Shown one piece after another: positions 1 to 8,626 of a stretch of 64,000 bases of DNA. The notes beneath the pieces are model-generated. The model was not told the DNA's origin. It did no database searches and saw only the letters and a list, made by a program, of their open reading frames with translations. The position numbers and the translations under genes were made by a program. The stretch's first letter is position 1. Every line of letters starts with the position of its first letter. This DNA comes from an uncultured Aquimarina sp. (GTDB lineage Bacteria; Bacteroidota; Bacteroidia; Flavobacteriales; Flavobacteriaceae). The DNA lies in contig CANMSL010000016.1 of the NCBI GenBank assembly GCA_947500505.1, positions 1 through 64,000 of the forward strand, in the 5' to 3' direction.

Positions 1-76
1 TCGGGGTGGCAGGATTCGAACCTGCGACCTCCGCGTCCCAAACGCGGCGCGATAACCGGGCTACGCTACACCCCGA
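1..76 (-). tRNA. tRNA-Pro (anticodon TGG)
   Basis: Read on the minus strand, this gives a full cloverleaf. The 7-bp acceptor stem TCGGGGT/ACCCCGA lies at 70-76 and 1-7, the anticodon stem CCGCG/CGCGG encloses loop TTTGGGA (anticodon TGG), and the T loop is GTTCGAATC. Only the discriminator base and anything 3' of it fall outside the window. Confidence 0.95.
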
Positions 77-104
77 ATTTTGAAAAAAACACTCAAAATT
101 ATTG

Positions 105-188
105 CGGAGAGACTGGGATTCGAACCCAGGCAACACTTACGCGTTGACAGATTAGCAATCTGCTCCATTACCACTCTGGCACCTCTCC
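105..188 (-). tRNA. tRNA-Ser (anticodon GCT)
   Basis: Minus-strand tRNA of 84 nt with acceptor arms GGAGAGG and TCTCTCC, anticodon loop centred on GCT, and the long variable arm expected for class II serine tRNAs. The discriminator is G and CCA is not encoded. It lies 28 bp from the tRNA-Pro gene and is probably co-transcribed with it. Confidence 0.94.
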
Positions 189-409
189 TAAATCAAAAAT
201 GATTGTGAACTTCACATTAATATTTCAAATGCGGATGCAAATGTAGCTTTTATGACTCTACAATGCAACATTTTTTTGTCATTATTTTTATTTTAAAAAA
301 CAGGTGATTTTAAAAAGTTGAAAATCAGTTTTTTTATTACCTCCGGATTGATTTAAAATTTCAAAAAAAGTTTAAAACTTCATAAAATAGACGTTTCAAT
401 CAAGAATCA

Positions 410-417
410 TATATTTG
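410..417 (+). promoter_or_regulatory. Bacteroidota -7 box TATATTTG
   Basis: TATATTTG matches the TAnnTTTG -7 element of the Bacteroidota primary sigma factor and lies 53 bp upstream of the ATG at 471. No clear -33 TTTG is seen. The match makes an upstream TTG start at 417 unlikely for the following gene, because it would sit inside the promoter. Confidence 0.45.
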
Positions 418-470
418 TGTTACTTGACCTAAGTGTAAACTTTATGTATTCAGATAAAAAAATACCTACC

Positions 471-2066
471 ATGAAAATAAAAAGCATTCTATTCTTATTG
501 ATTTTTGTAACCGCATATTCATTTGCTCAAAAGCCTGTTCTTTCTGAAGATTTCAAATTTAAGATTGGAGAAAAATATAAAAGAATTAAAAGTGTTAATT
601 CATATTATGTCGCTTCAGGTGATAAAATGGTGGCTATTAAAAAAGGCAGAAATAATATGACCGTTCAGCGTTTTTCTTTAAGTGATCTAAAAGAAGATGT
701 GAAAAAGCGGCAAGTGATAGAGGACAAAGGCGATTTTCAGACGGTTATGAACCTGAACGGAAAAGCAGTTGTTTTTTATACGATAAAGGATAAAGCTTTT
801 GCTCAAAAAATATCTCTAACCGGAATCATTGCAGAAAAACCAGTACTTATAGGTAGTGATAAGGATAATATCACTAATGATGTAGGTTTTAAAAGTACTT
901 ACGGCTTCGATGCAGGAGGCAGGATCAATAAATTTGTTTTTAAGAAATCATTTGATGGCACTAAACTATTAGTCTTGTTTAGGGTAAAAACAGCTGATGA
1001 TAAGGCTGATGAAATAGGAATCAGCGTTTATGATTCTAATTTGAAATCATTATGGAGTAGAAAAGTTAGACTACCGTATGCTAATAAATGGTTAGAAAAT
1101 GAAGACTTTGCCATTGATAATGAAGGTAGTTTTTATATGACCGCTTCAGTCTTCAATTCTGGATCAGAAGACAAAAACAAGCTGGAAAATACATACAGGA
1201 CAGAAGTTTTTAAAATAAAAGAAAGCCCTAAAGAGATTATTAAAAGTAAAATAGAATTACCTGGTAAATCAATTATGAACGGAGTAATTGGTCTTGATAA
1301 AGGCGGAAAGGTAAGAGTGTCTGGTTTTTATGTCAATAATGATAATAAACTAGAAGCTTCCGGTTTATTTTCTGCTGTTTTGGATGAAAATGGCATTGTG
1401 ACTTCAGTTTTTAAAAGTGATATTCCTACGGAAATAGCACAGCAGTACGCATTAAAAAGAGAAGAACGAATAAACGAGGGTACTCAGGATGAAAAGGATA
1501 AAAAAGATTTTGAAAACCTAAAAGTGAATGAAGTTGTATATAATCAAGATGGTAGTGCAGTGGTATTAGGAGAACAGCGTTATGTAGAGTCGTTTACCAC
1601 ATCCAGTTCTTCAGGATCCAGAACTACTTATAAGTACTTTTATCGGGATATAATTGTATCCAAAATATCTCCTGAAGGAACTCTAGCCTGGTTTCACAGG
1701 TTGCCGAAATATCAGACAGGTGTGAGAGGAAAACGAAGTATGTCATACATTAACTTTAAAAATAGCGGTAAACACTACATATTTTATATAGATGATTTCA
1801 CTAATTTAAAAAGATCTTTTGATGAATACCCTACAAGATATTTTGATGGTAAAAAGGAGTTTTTATATTTAACCTCATACACAATTAATGATACCTCCGG
1901 AGAAGTGGTTAAGGAACCAATTCTAACAGGAAGTGATATCAGGAATTCCAGACTAGACGACCTAGAAGTATATAAGGCAGCTGTTCTACCTAATCAGGAT
2001 ATGATTTTTGAAGCCTATGATGGTAAAAAGAATAATTTGTTGCTAAAGGTTTCTTTGGTTAAATAA
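471..2066 (+). CDS. secreted protein of unknown function
   Basis: A 531-residue protein starting at the ATG at 471. It opens with a typical Sec signal peptide (MKIKSILFLLIFVTAYSFAQ), so cleavage after AFAQ would release it to the periplasm or cell surface. An in-frame start at 417 is possible but would put 18 extra residues before the signal sequence and overlaps a promoter box. The mature part is lysine-rich and mostly predicted beta strand, with a serine-rich stretch (SSSSGSR) near residue 380, and resembles the WD/propeller-like secreted proteins common in Flavobacteriaceae. I do not recognise a catalytic motif or a named family. There is no C-terminal T9SS sorting domain. It is a single gene ending at a bidirectional terminator. 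Confidence 0.8.
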   Translation: MKIKSILFLLIFVTAYSFAQKPVLSEDFKFKIGEKYKRIKSVNSYYVASGDKMVAIKKGRNNMTVQRFSLSDLKEDVKKRQVIEDKGDFQTVMNLNGKAVVFYTIKDKAFAQKISLTGIIAEKPVLIGSDKDNITNDVGFKSTYGFDAGGRINKFVFKKSFDGTKLLVLFRVKTADDKADEIGISVYDSNLKSLWSRKVRLPYANKWLENEDFAIDNEGSFYMTASVFNSGSEDKNKLENTYRTEVFKIKESPKEIIKSKIELPGKSIMNGVIGLDKGGKVRVSGFYVNNDNKLEASGLFSAVLDENGIVTSVFKSDIPTEIAQQYALKREERINEGTQDEKDKKDFENLKVNEVVYNQDGSAVVLGEQRYVESFTTSSSSGSRTTYKYFYRDIIVSKISPEGTLAWFHRLPKYQTGVRGKRSMSYINFKNSGKHYIFYIDDFTNLKRSFDEYPTRYFDGKKEFLYLTSYTINDTSGEVVKEPILTGSDIRNSRLDDLEVYKAAVLPNQDMIFEAYDGKKNNLLLKVSLVK

Positions 2067-2096
2067 AAGTGTTTTAGAATCTTTTAAAACATAAAA

Positions 2097-2118
2097 AAGG
2101 AGGCAAATCTGCCTCCTT
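2097..2118. terminator. bidirectional rho-independent terminator
   Basis: Perfect 8-bp stem AAGGAGGC/GCCTCCTT with a 6-nt loop, flanked by an A-run on the left and a T-rich stretch on the right. It lies between two convergent genes (stops at 2066 and 2144) and can serve both. Confidence 0.85.
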
Positions 2119-2143
2119 CTTATGTTTTCCTCATAGAAATTTA

Positions 2144-3382
2144 CTATGACATATTTTCTTCCATTTCTACAAGTTTCGCTACATTCCTAACAATATGACT
2201 GTGTTTTCTAACAAACGGATTGGTTTTATCCCAAACATATCCCGCCAATACAGCACAGATTTGTTCTCTAAATTCTTCATTTGGTTTATCGTGAAAAATA
2301 ATTTTTTGTAAGTTACCACTATACCATTCTTTTACGTAGGTCGTAAATACATCAACGCCTTGCCTCATATAATCTACAAATTCGGTCTGCCAGTCAACTT
2401 TTTCATTGTTAAGTTGTTTAATAGCAAGTTTTGCCGATAATAAACCGGTTTCTGTAGCAAAAGAAACCCCAGATGAAAAAACCGGGTCTAAAAATTCTGC
2501 GCTATTACCCGTTAGTACAAAACCATCTCCATAAAGTTTAGTAACGTTTTTAGCAATATTTTCTACTTTGTATGGCGCGAATAGATATGGGATATCCTTA
2601 AACTGCTCATAATAATAGGGAGAAGTTTTCATCATTTGCTGTAAAACTTCTTCGTTACTTCCTTTAAACTTATTGATCCAATCCATAGGCCCGACGAATC
2701 CAATGCTTGTATTTCCATTAGAGAAAGGAATGTACCAAAACCAAACTTCGGTTTCTATAATTTCAAAAGTAATCGTTGTTCCTTCAGTACCTTTGGGTCG
2801 ATTAACATCTTTTACCTGAGTGAAGATAGAACCGTGTTCTGCTAATTTTGAAGGAGCTTCAAGTCCAAGCTGCCTTGCTATTACACGTCCAAAACCGCTA
2901 GAATCTATGATGAATTTAGCCTCAATCTGACTTTCGGAACCATTTTTATGTTTTACGGTAGTTAAAGAATCCGTGCCGTTAAATTCCACATTGATGACCT
3001 CTGTTTCAAAATCAACACTAACTCCTTGTCGAATGGCTTCATCTATTAAGGTTTTGTCAAAATGATCTCTCGGAACCTGCCAAGTCCAATCCCAGCCTTC
3101 TCCATACTTTTTACTGAAGTCAAAACATCCATGAACTCCATCTTTAATAAAACGTGCACCATGTTTTTTTTGATATCCTTGTTTCATAAGGCAATCCAAA
3201 AGACCCGCTTCCTGAAAATTGTCCATGCACCTTGGGATAAGGCTTTCTCCAACCTGAAAACGTGGGAATTTGGTTTTTTCAACCACCTTAACGTTAATTC
3301 CCTGTTTGTTAAGATAGGCTGCACTAACACTGCCTGACGGACCAGCACCAATAACCAGTACATCTACATTTTCTTTTTTCAT
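2144..3382 (-). CDS. flavin-dependent halogenase-like oxidoreductase
   Basis: A 412-residue FAD-dependent enzyme. The N-terminal Rossmann motif is GAGPSG (residues 12-17). RFQVGESLIP (41-50) is the GESLLP element of phenolic flavin-dependent halogenases. A KHGA motif places a candidate catalytic lysine at K73, and the halogenase signature WxWxIP is present as WFWYIP at 214-219. Such enzymes use FADH2, oxygen and halide to chlorinate or brominate an aromatic ring. The gene is divergent from the tyrosine ammonia-lyase gene and borders the flexirubin-type cluster, so the aryl ring or resorcinol of the pigment is a plausible substrate. Non-halogenating hydroxylases and geranylgeranyl-reductase-like proteins share this fold, so halogenation is an inference. 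No dedicated flavin reductase is adjacent. Confidence 0.78.
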   Translation of the reverse strand: MKKENVDVLVIGAGPSGSVSAAYLNKQGINVKVVEKTKFPRFQVGESLIPRCMDNFQEAGLLDCLMKQGYQKKHGARFIKDGVHGCFDFSKKYGEGWDWTWQVPRDHFDKTLIDEAIRQGVSVDFETEVINVEFNGTDSLTTVKHKNGSESQIEAKFIIDSSGFGRVIARQLGLEAPSKLAEHGSIFTQVKDVNRPKGTEGTTITFEIIETEVWFWYIPFSNGNTSIGFVGPMDWINKFKGSNEEVLQQMMKTSPYYYEQFKDIPYLFAPYKVENIAKNVTKLYGDGFVLTGNSAEFLDPVFSSGVSFATETGLLSAKLAIKQLNNEKVDWQTEFVDYMRQGVDVFTTYVKEWYSGNLQKIIFHDKPNEEFREQICAVLAGYVWDKTNPFVRKHSHIVRNVAKLVEMEENMS

Positions 3383-3408
3383 AATTTTTAAAGGTACATT
3401 AAATACAT

Positions 3409-3416
3409 TACATTTG
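3409..3416 (+). promoter_or_regulatory. Bacteroidota -7 box TACATTTG
   Basis: TACATTTG matches TAnnTTTG and lies in the divergent region between the halogenase-like gene and the ammonia-lyase gene, 70 bp before the chosen lyase start at 3486. A TTG at 3414 that could extend the lyase ORF lies inside this box, which argues against it as a start. Confidence 0.5.
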
Positions 3417-3485
3417 CCCTCGGTAAAAATAAAGAGTAAACTTGAATTTTTTTACAAATATTGGAAAAAACTTACTAATTCGCGA

Positions 3486-5015
3486 ATGCTACTACTAAAA
3501 GAAAAGTTAGAAATAAGGGATTTTCTCAGTGTTATTTTTAATGGAGAGAAGCTTGATATAGATGAATCTATAGTAAAGAGAGTTGATGATAGCTTTAAGT
3601 TTTTAGAAAATTTTTCTGAAAATAAAGTAATCTATGGAGTGAATACTGGATTTGGTCCAATGGCACAATATAAGATTGATGACAAAGATCGAATAGAACT
3701 ACAGTTTAATTTGATAAGAAGTCATTCATCCGGCACTGGAAAAGCAATGGAGCCTGATTACGTAAAGGCTCTTATGCTTGCTAGACTTAATACATTATCA
3801 TTGGGTAAATCCGGAGTTAATGTATCCGTAATTAGTGGATTAAAGGATTTAATTAATAATGATATTACCCCTTTGATTTTTGAACACGGTGGTGTGGGTG
3901 CAAGTGGCGATCTTGTACAATTGGCACACCTGGCACTGGTATTAATCGGAGAAGGTGAAGTTTTTTATAAAGGAGAAAGAAGAGATACAGAAGATGTCTT
4001 TAAAGAGTTAGGGTTAAAACCGATAGAAGTCAAAATTAGAGAAGGATTAGCATTAATGAATGGCACTTCGGCAATGACCGGAATCGGTATTGTCAATGTT
4101 ATCAACGCTCAGAAGTTGTTAGACTGGTCTATTTCTTGTTCTTCAGCAATAAATGAAATTGTGGAAGCTTATGATGATCATCTTTCAGAAGAATTGAATC
4201 ATAGCAAACTTCATTTAGGACAACAGGATGTTGCCCGAAAAATGAGAGAACATTTGGCTGATAGTAAACTTACCAGAGATCGTACAGAGCATTTGTATTC
4301 CGGTCAGAATGGTGATACCTATTTTAAGGAAAAAGTACAGGAATATTATTCACTTCGATGTGTGCCTCAAATTTTAGGGCCTGTTTGTGATACGATAAAA
4401 CATGTAGGTAGGATTTTGATTGAAGAACTAAATTCTGCAAACGATAATCCTATAATTGACGTACAGACCGAGCACGTGTATCACGGTGGTAATTTTCACG
4501 GAGATTATGTTTCTCTGGAAATGGACAAACTTAAGCTTGTGATAACTAAATTATCCATGCTGGCAGAGCGCCAATTAAATTATCTTCTTAATTCTAAGCT
4601 TAACGATATATTACCTCCTTTTGCTAATTTAGGGAAACTAGGCTTTAATTTTGGAATGCAAGGAATTCAGTTTACAGCGGTTTCCACAACCGCAGAAAAC
4701 CAGACACTTTCTAATCCGATGTATGTGCATAGCATCCCTAATAATAACGATAACCAAGATATCGTGAGCATGGGAACCAATGCAGCAAATATGACAAAAA
4801 CGGTAATAGAAAATACATTCGAAGTTCTTGCCGTAGAATTGATGACTATCGTTCAGGCATTGGAATATCTTGATTTTGGAGATAAGCTGTCAAGTAAGAC
4901 TCAGAATTTGGTAAAAGATATTAAGAAAATAGTTCCGCCTTTCACCAAAGATTACATTACATACCCTTTTGTTCAGAAGGTAAAGGATTTTTTGAAAGAA
5001 AATGATGCCTATTAG
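3486..5015 (+). CDS. tyrosine (aromatic amino acid) ammonia-lyase
   Basis: A 509-residue enzyme of the histidine/phenylalanine/tyrosine ammonia-lyase family. It has the Ala-Ser-Gly triplet that cyclises into the MIO electrophile (GGVGASGDL, A139-S140-G141), the catalytic tyrosine in VIYGVNTGFGP (Y50) and the conserved SANDNPI and YHGGNFHGD motifs. It deaminates L-tyrosine to p-coumarate, the starter of flexirubin aryl polyenes. From memory it closely resembles the characterised Flavobacterium johnsoniae tyrosine ammonia-lyase, including LIRSHSSGTG after the substrate-selectivity position, which is Phe here (LQFNL) where I recall Tyr. Histidine ammonia-lyase is the main alternative, but no hut genes are nearby and the pigment context favours tyrosine. 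The start at 3486 gives the family's normal length and leaves room for the promoter box at 3409. Confidence 0.86.
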   Translation: MLLLKEKLEIRDFLSVIFNGEKLDIDESIVKRVDDSFKFLENFSENKVIYGVNTGFGPMAQYKIDDKDRIELQFNLIRSHSSGTGKAMEPDYVKALMLARLNTLSLGKSGVNVSVISGLKDLINNDITPLIFEHGGVGASGDLVQLAHLALVLIGEGEVFYKGERRDTEDVFKELGLKPIEVKIREGLALMNGTSAMTGIGIVNVINAQKLLDWSISCSSAINEIVEAYDDHLSEELNHSKLHLGQQDVARKMREHLADSKLTRDRTEHLYSGQNGDTYFKEKVQEYYSLRCVPQILGPVCDTIKHVGRILIEELNSANDNPIIDVQTEHVYHGGNFHGDYVSLEMDKLKLVITKLSMLAERQLNYLLNSKLNDILPPFANLGKLGFNFGMQGIQFTAVSTTAENQTLSNPMYVHSIPNNNDNQDIVSMGTNAANMTKTVIENTFEVLAVELMTIVQALEYLDFGDKLSSKTQNLVKDIKKIVPPFTKDYITYPFVQKVKDFLKENDAY

Positions 5016-5044
5016 TATATTTTGAATTAAGATTTTGAATAAAT

Positions 5045-5082
5045 CATATAACAAGAAATGTTTACTTGTTCATCGTTATATG
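5045..5082. repeat. inverted repeat between lyase and WG-repeat genes
   Basis: Outer arms CATATA and TATATG and inner arms AACAAG and CTTGTT can fold into a long imperfect hairpin with a bulge on the right. There is no T-run, so a terminator is doubtful. It could be an operator or an mRNA structure in front of the gene at 5111. Confidence 0.3.
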
Positions 5083-5110
5083 TACTAAAGAATAAACCTT
5101 AAATATAAAT

Positions 5111-6253
5111 ATGATGAAAAAAGCACTTTTAATCACACTTGCATTAGTATTCGGTTTACAAACATTATTTTCTCAAGAACTTGCAAAAGTTAGGGAAAAT
5201 GGAAAATTCGGTTATATCAATAAAAATGCAGAATATATTATTCAACCTCAGTTCAAAAAAGCAAATAATTTTGCAGATGGTGTAGCTTTGGTTTTGGATG
5301 GTAAAAAATGGGGGTATTTAAATCCTGATGGTAAATGGTTGTTAGAACCGCAATTCAGTAAAGCAAAGGATTTCAATAGCGGTGTAGCAATGGTGATGAA
5401 AGATAAGAAATGGATGTATATTGATAAGCAGGGTAATGAATTAAAATATTCTGATGCTGAGAAAATTTATCCTTTTTCAGATGGAGTAGCTTTTGTTAGA
5501 AAAGAAAAATTGGTTGGATTGATGAATCCAAAAGGAGAAATTATAGTAAAACCAACATATAAGATTATCAAAGGTTTTCAGAACGGATACGCTCGGTTTG
5601 CAAATCAATCGGATCAATGGGGAATTATCGATAATAAAGGTGAAATAGTAATTAAACCAGAGTACACTTCTATTGGTAATTATGTAAATGGGGTAGCTAG
5701 AGCCGAAAAAGGAGAAGAAGTATTCGGCATTGCATCTCCTAATTCTTTCAATAAAGTCGATGGAGCAACAAAACTTTGGGATTTCAGAAGCGGTGAAAAA
5801 TACACGATTGCTCGAAAAGATGACAAAATAGGATTTATTGATAAGAATGGTAAATGGGTAATAGAGCCGCAGTTTGTAAAGGCTAAACCCTTTAAAAATG
5901 GATATGCCGGTGTTTATGATGGTAACAAATGGGGGTTTATTGATACTAATGGTAAAGTAGTCATAAATTATGAATATAATGATGTCGATTATTTTGATCC
6001 TAGCGGACTAGCCCCTGTGAAGATAGATGATTGGGGATTTATAAATACGAAAGGTGAATTGGTGATAGAAGCTAAATACGGTATTACAGCCGGGAATTTT
6101 GGATTCCTATCCGGTAGAGTTGCCGAAAAAGGTTTCATAGATGGTCTGGCAAGAGTAAAGTTAGATAAGAATTGGGGATTTTTGAAACCAGATGGAAAAC
6201 TGTTGGGGGATAAGTTTTTCGAAAATGCAGAACCTTTTGTGAAAATAAAATAA
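5111..6253 (+). CDS. secreted WG-repeat protein
   Basis: A 380-residue protein with a signal peptide (MKKALLITLALVFGLQTLFSQ), followed by about eight tandem repeats of the WG/KWG type. Each has the pattern (K/W)xG(F/Y)I(D/N)xxGxxVIxPQF, for example KFGYINKNAEYIIQPQF near residue 32 and KWGFIDTNGKVVINYEY near 278. WG repeats are short beta motifs thought to mediate binding; no enzymatic residues are seen. Translation may start at either of the two adjacent ATG codons (5111 or 5114). It lies between the lyase and the ketoreductase with gaps of 95 and 137 bp, looser spacing than the operon downstream, so it may be a separate unit inserted in the cluster. Its pigment role, if any, is unknown. Confidence 0.8.
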   Translation: MMKKALLITLALVFGLQTLFSQELAKVRENGKFGYINKNAEYIIQPQFKKANNFADGVALVLDGKKWGYLNPDGKWLLEPQFSKAKDFNSGVAMVMKDKKWMYIDKQGNELKYSDAEKIYPFSDGVAFVRKEKLVGLMNPKGEIIVKPTYKIIKGFQNGYARFANQSDQWGIIDNKGEIVIKPEYTSIGNYVNGVARAEKGEEVFGIASPNSFNKVDGATKLWDFRSGEKYTIARKDDKIGFIDKNGKWVIEPQFVKAKPFKNGYAGVYDGNKWGFIDTNGKVVINYEYNDVDYFDPSGLAPVKIDDWGFINTKGELVIEAKYGITAGNFGFLSGRVAEKGFIDGLARVKLDKNWGFLKPDGKLLGDKFFENAEPFVKIK

Positions 6254-6390
6254 ACATTTCTTAATCTTGACAACATTAGACGATTGTTAAAATTGTCGGG
6301 AATCTTTTAAAATTGTTAATTAAATCTTAATTTGGAATAATTGTTATCCAAAGAATTCAGTAATTATTTGATCTTAAAACCAAATTGTAA

Positions 6391-7122
6391 ATGAAATACG
6401 CCCTTGTTACCGGTGGATCCAGAGGAATAGGAAGAGCAATAGCCATAAAAATAGCAAAGGAATTAAAATATCCTGTATTAATTAACTATCAATCTAATGA
6501 TGCAGCTGCGGATGAGGTTAAGAATCTGATAGAGGATGAAGGAGGTCAGTGTACATTGTTGAAATTCAATGTTGCGGACATCGAAGATACTCATAAAGTA
6601 TTGGATACTTGGATAGCCGATAATCCTGATGCAACAATAGAAATCATAATTAATAATGCTGGAATTACAAGAGATGGTTTATTTATGTGGATGAAACCAG
6701 AAGATTGGCATACTGTTTTAAATATTAGTTTGAATGGTTTTTATAATGTAACAAATCATCTTATTCAGAAAATGCTTACGAATCGTTATGGACGTATTGT
6801 GAATGTAGTTTCAGTGTCTGGGGTGAAAGGAACTGCTGGACAAGTTAATTATTCTGCAGCAAAAGGAGCATTAGTGGCTGCTACAAAAGCCTTGGCACAA
6901 GAGGTTGCAAAACGTAAGATTACCGTGAATGCAGTAGCACCTGGTTTTATTAAGACAGATATGACCGCAGAGATGGATGAAAAAGAATTGAAGCGCATGA
7001 TTCCTGTCAATCGTTTTGGTGAAGCAGAAGAAGTTGCTGATTTAGTCGCTTTTTTAGCATCAAAAAAAGCTTCTTATATCACTGGAGAAGTTATTAATAT
7101 TAACGGGGGAATTTATTCATAG
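6391..7122 (+). CDS. 3-oxoacyl-ACP reductase (FabG-like ketoreductase)
   Basis: A 243-residue short-chain dehydrogenase/reductase. It shows the NADP-binding TGGSRGIGRA motif (residues 7-16), NNAG at 88-91 and the catalytic Ser141, Tyr154 and Lys158 in the FabG arrangement. It would reduce the beta-keto group of ACP-bound intermediates in each aryl-polyene extension round, as ApeQ does in aryl-polyene systems. It starts the compact plus-strand run of the cluster; the next ketosynthase begins 6 bp after its stop. A fatty-acid FabG is the alternative, but this copy sits among pigment genes. Confidence 0.88.
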   Translation: MKYALVTGGSRGIGRAIAIKIAKELKYPVLINYQSNDAAADEVKNLIEDEGGQCTLLKFNVADIEDTHKVLDTWIADNPDATIEIIINNAGITRDGLFMWMKPEDWHTVLNISLNGFYNVTNHLIQKMLTNRYGRIVNVVSVSGVKGTAGQVNYSAAKGALVAATKALAQEVAKRKITVNAVAPGFIKTDMTAEMDEKELKRMIPVNRFGEAEEVADLVAFLASKKASYITGEVININGGIYS

Positions 7123-7128
7123 TAGACT

Positions 7129-8346
7129 ATGCGAAGAGTTGTTATCACTGGAATGGGAATATATTCTTGTATCGGTACTAATACAGATGAAGTTAAAGAA
7201 TCATTGTATCAAGGAAAATCTGGTATCGTTTTTGAGCCTTCTCGAAAGGAATTTGGTTATAGATCTGCGTTAACAGGCACGGTGCCAAAACCAAATTTAA
7301 AGAATGAATTAAGCAGAAGGCAGCGGGTAAGTTTTGGGTCTGAATCAGAATATGCTTATATCGCAACTAAACAAGCTTTTGATCAGGCAGGCGTAGATCA
7401 GGAATTCTTAGATAATGAAGAAATCGGGATTCTATTTGGTAATGATAGTACTGCAGAATCTGTAATGGAAGCAATAGATAAGATAAGAATTAAAAAAGAT
7501 ACTACTTTAGTAGGGTCCGGTGGGGTTTTTAAATCTATGAATTCTACAGTGACAATGAACCTATCAACGGTTTTTAAATTAAAGGGGATTAATTTTACGA
7601 TTAGTGCTGCATGTGCTAGTGGTTCACACTCTATAGGAATGGGATATCTTTTAATTAAACAAGGATTGCAGGATTATGTTTTATGTGGAGGAGCACAGGA
7701 GATAAATGATTATGCGTTTGGTAGTTTTGATGGATTAGGAGTTTTTTCTGTTAATGAGGAAAATCCTACAAAAGCATCAAGACCTTTTGATAGTAATAGA
7801 GACGGATTGGTTCCGAGTGGAGGAGGAGCTGCTTTATTTATGGAATCTTATGAAAGTGCCGTGAAACGAGGAGCTACTATTTTGGGAGAGATTGTTGGCT
7901 ACGGCTTTTCTTCTAATGGAGATCACATCTCTACACCAAATCAGGAAGGTCCCGCCAGGGCAATGAAGCGTGCGGTAGAGCAGGCTGATATAAAACCTGA
8001 AGATATTGATTATGTAAACGCTCACGCTACATCTACACCTATTGGAGATGCCAATGAGGCAAAAGCAATTGATGAAGTCTTTGGTGGATCAAAACCATAT
8101 GTTAGCTCCACAAAATCAATGACTGGACATGAGTGTTGGATGGCAGGAGCTAGTGAGATTGTATATTCTTTAATAATGATGAATAACTCATTTATAGCAC
8201 CTAATATTAATTTAGAATCTCCGGATGAAGATTCTACAAAGTTAAATTTAGTAAAAGAAACGGTAGATAAAAAAATTGATGTATTTTTGTCAAATTCATT
8301 TGGGTTTGGGGGCACAAATTCTGCAATCGTCATAAAAAAGATTTAG
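7129..8346 (+). CDS. beta-ketoacyl-ACP synthase (KAS I/II type)
   Basis: A 405-residue ketosynthase with the complete Cys-His-His triad: C162 in AACASG, H299 in NAHATSTP and H334 in TGHECW. It performs decarboxylative Claisen condensation of acyl and malonyl-ACP units. It is one of three intact ketosynthases in the cluster and is directly followed by an ACP gene (24 bp), so it likely works with that ACP in initiation or a dedicated elongation step such as extension of the coumaroyl starter (the role of ApeR in aryl-polyene clusters). The exact step cannot be read from sequence. Confidence 0.88.
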   Translation: MRRVVITGMGIYSCIGTNTDEVKESLYQGKSGIVFEPSRKEFGYRSALTGTVPKPNLKNELSRRQRVSFGSESEYAYIATKQAFDQAGVDQEFLDNEEIGILFGNDSTAESVMEAIDKIRIKKDTTLVGSGGVFKSMNSTVTMNLSTVFKLKGINFTISAACASGSHSIGMGYLLIKQGLQDYVLCGGAQEINDYAFGSFDGLGVFSVNEENPTKASRPFDSNRDGLVPSGGGAALFMESYESAVKRGATILGEIVGYGFSSNGDHISTPNQEGPARAMKRAVEQADIKPEDIDYVNAHATSTPIGDANEAKAIDEVFGGSKPYVSSTKSMTGHECWMAGASEIVYSLIMMNNSFIAPNINLESPDEDSTKLNLVKETVDKKIDVFLSNSFGFGGTNSAIVIKKI

Positions 8347-8369
8347 AATAGAAAAAAATTACTAGAAAG

Positions 8370-8618
8370 ATGATGGAAACAAGTGTAATTGTCGAAAAAG
8401 TTGATGACTTTTTGATTGAGGAATTCGAGGTTGAAGCAGATGAGATTACAGCTGATGCAAACCTTAAAGAAACGTTAGATTTGGATAGCCTGGATTATGT
8501 GGATCTTGTAGTAGCTATAGAAGCTACTTTTGGAGTTAAGCTGGTTGGTGATGATTTTGTCGGAGTAGAAAGCTTTCAAGATTTTTATGATTTAATAGAG
8601 CGTAAAGTCAATACTTAA
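8370..8618 (+). CDS. acyl carrier protein
   Basis: An 82-residue acidic four-helix carrier protein. The phosphopantetheine attachment site is Ser40 in LDLDSLDYVDLV. It carries intermediates for the ketosynthase upstream and the acyltransferase downstream, which starts 8 bp after its stop. Two ATG codons stand side by side (8370 and 8373) and either could initiate. It is distinct from the second ACP at 17707, suggesting separate carriers for the polyene and resorcinol branches; that split is an inference. Confidence 0.9.
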   Translation: MMETSVIVEKVDDFLIEEFEVEADEITADANLKETLDLDSLDYVDLVVAIEATFGVKLVGDDFVGVESFQDFYDLIERKVNT

Positions 8619-8626
8619 GATACATA

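Noticed and set aside
3414..3485. Upstream extension of the ammonia-lyase frame to a TTG at 3414
   Set aside because: The TTG is inside a good -7 promoter box and the extra 24 residues do not match the family, which begins near the ATG at 3486.
3486..5015. The ammonia-lyase as HutH of histidine degradation
   Set aside because: No hutU, hutI or hutG is nearby, and the protein strongly resembles the flavobacterial tyrosine ammonia-lyase beside pigment genes.
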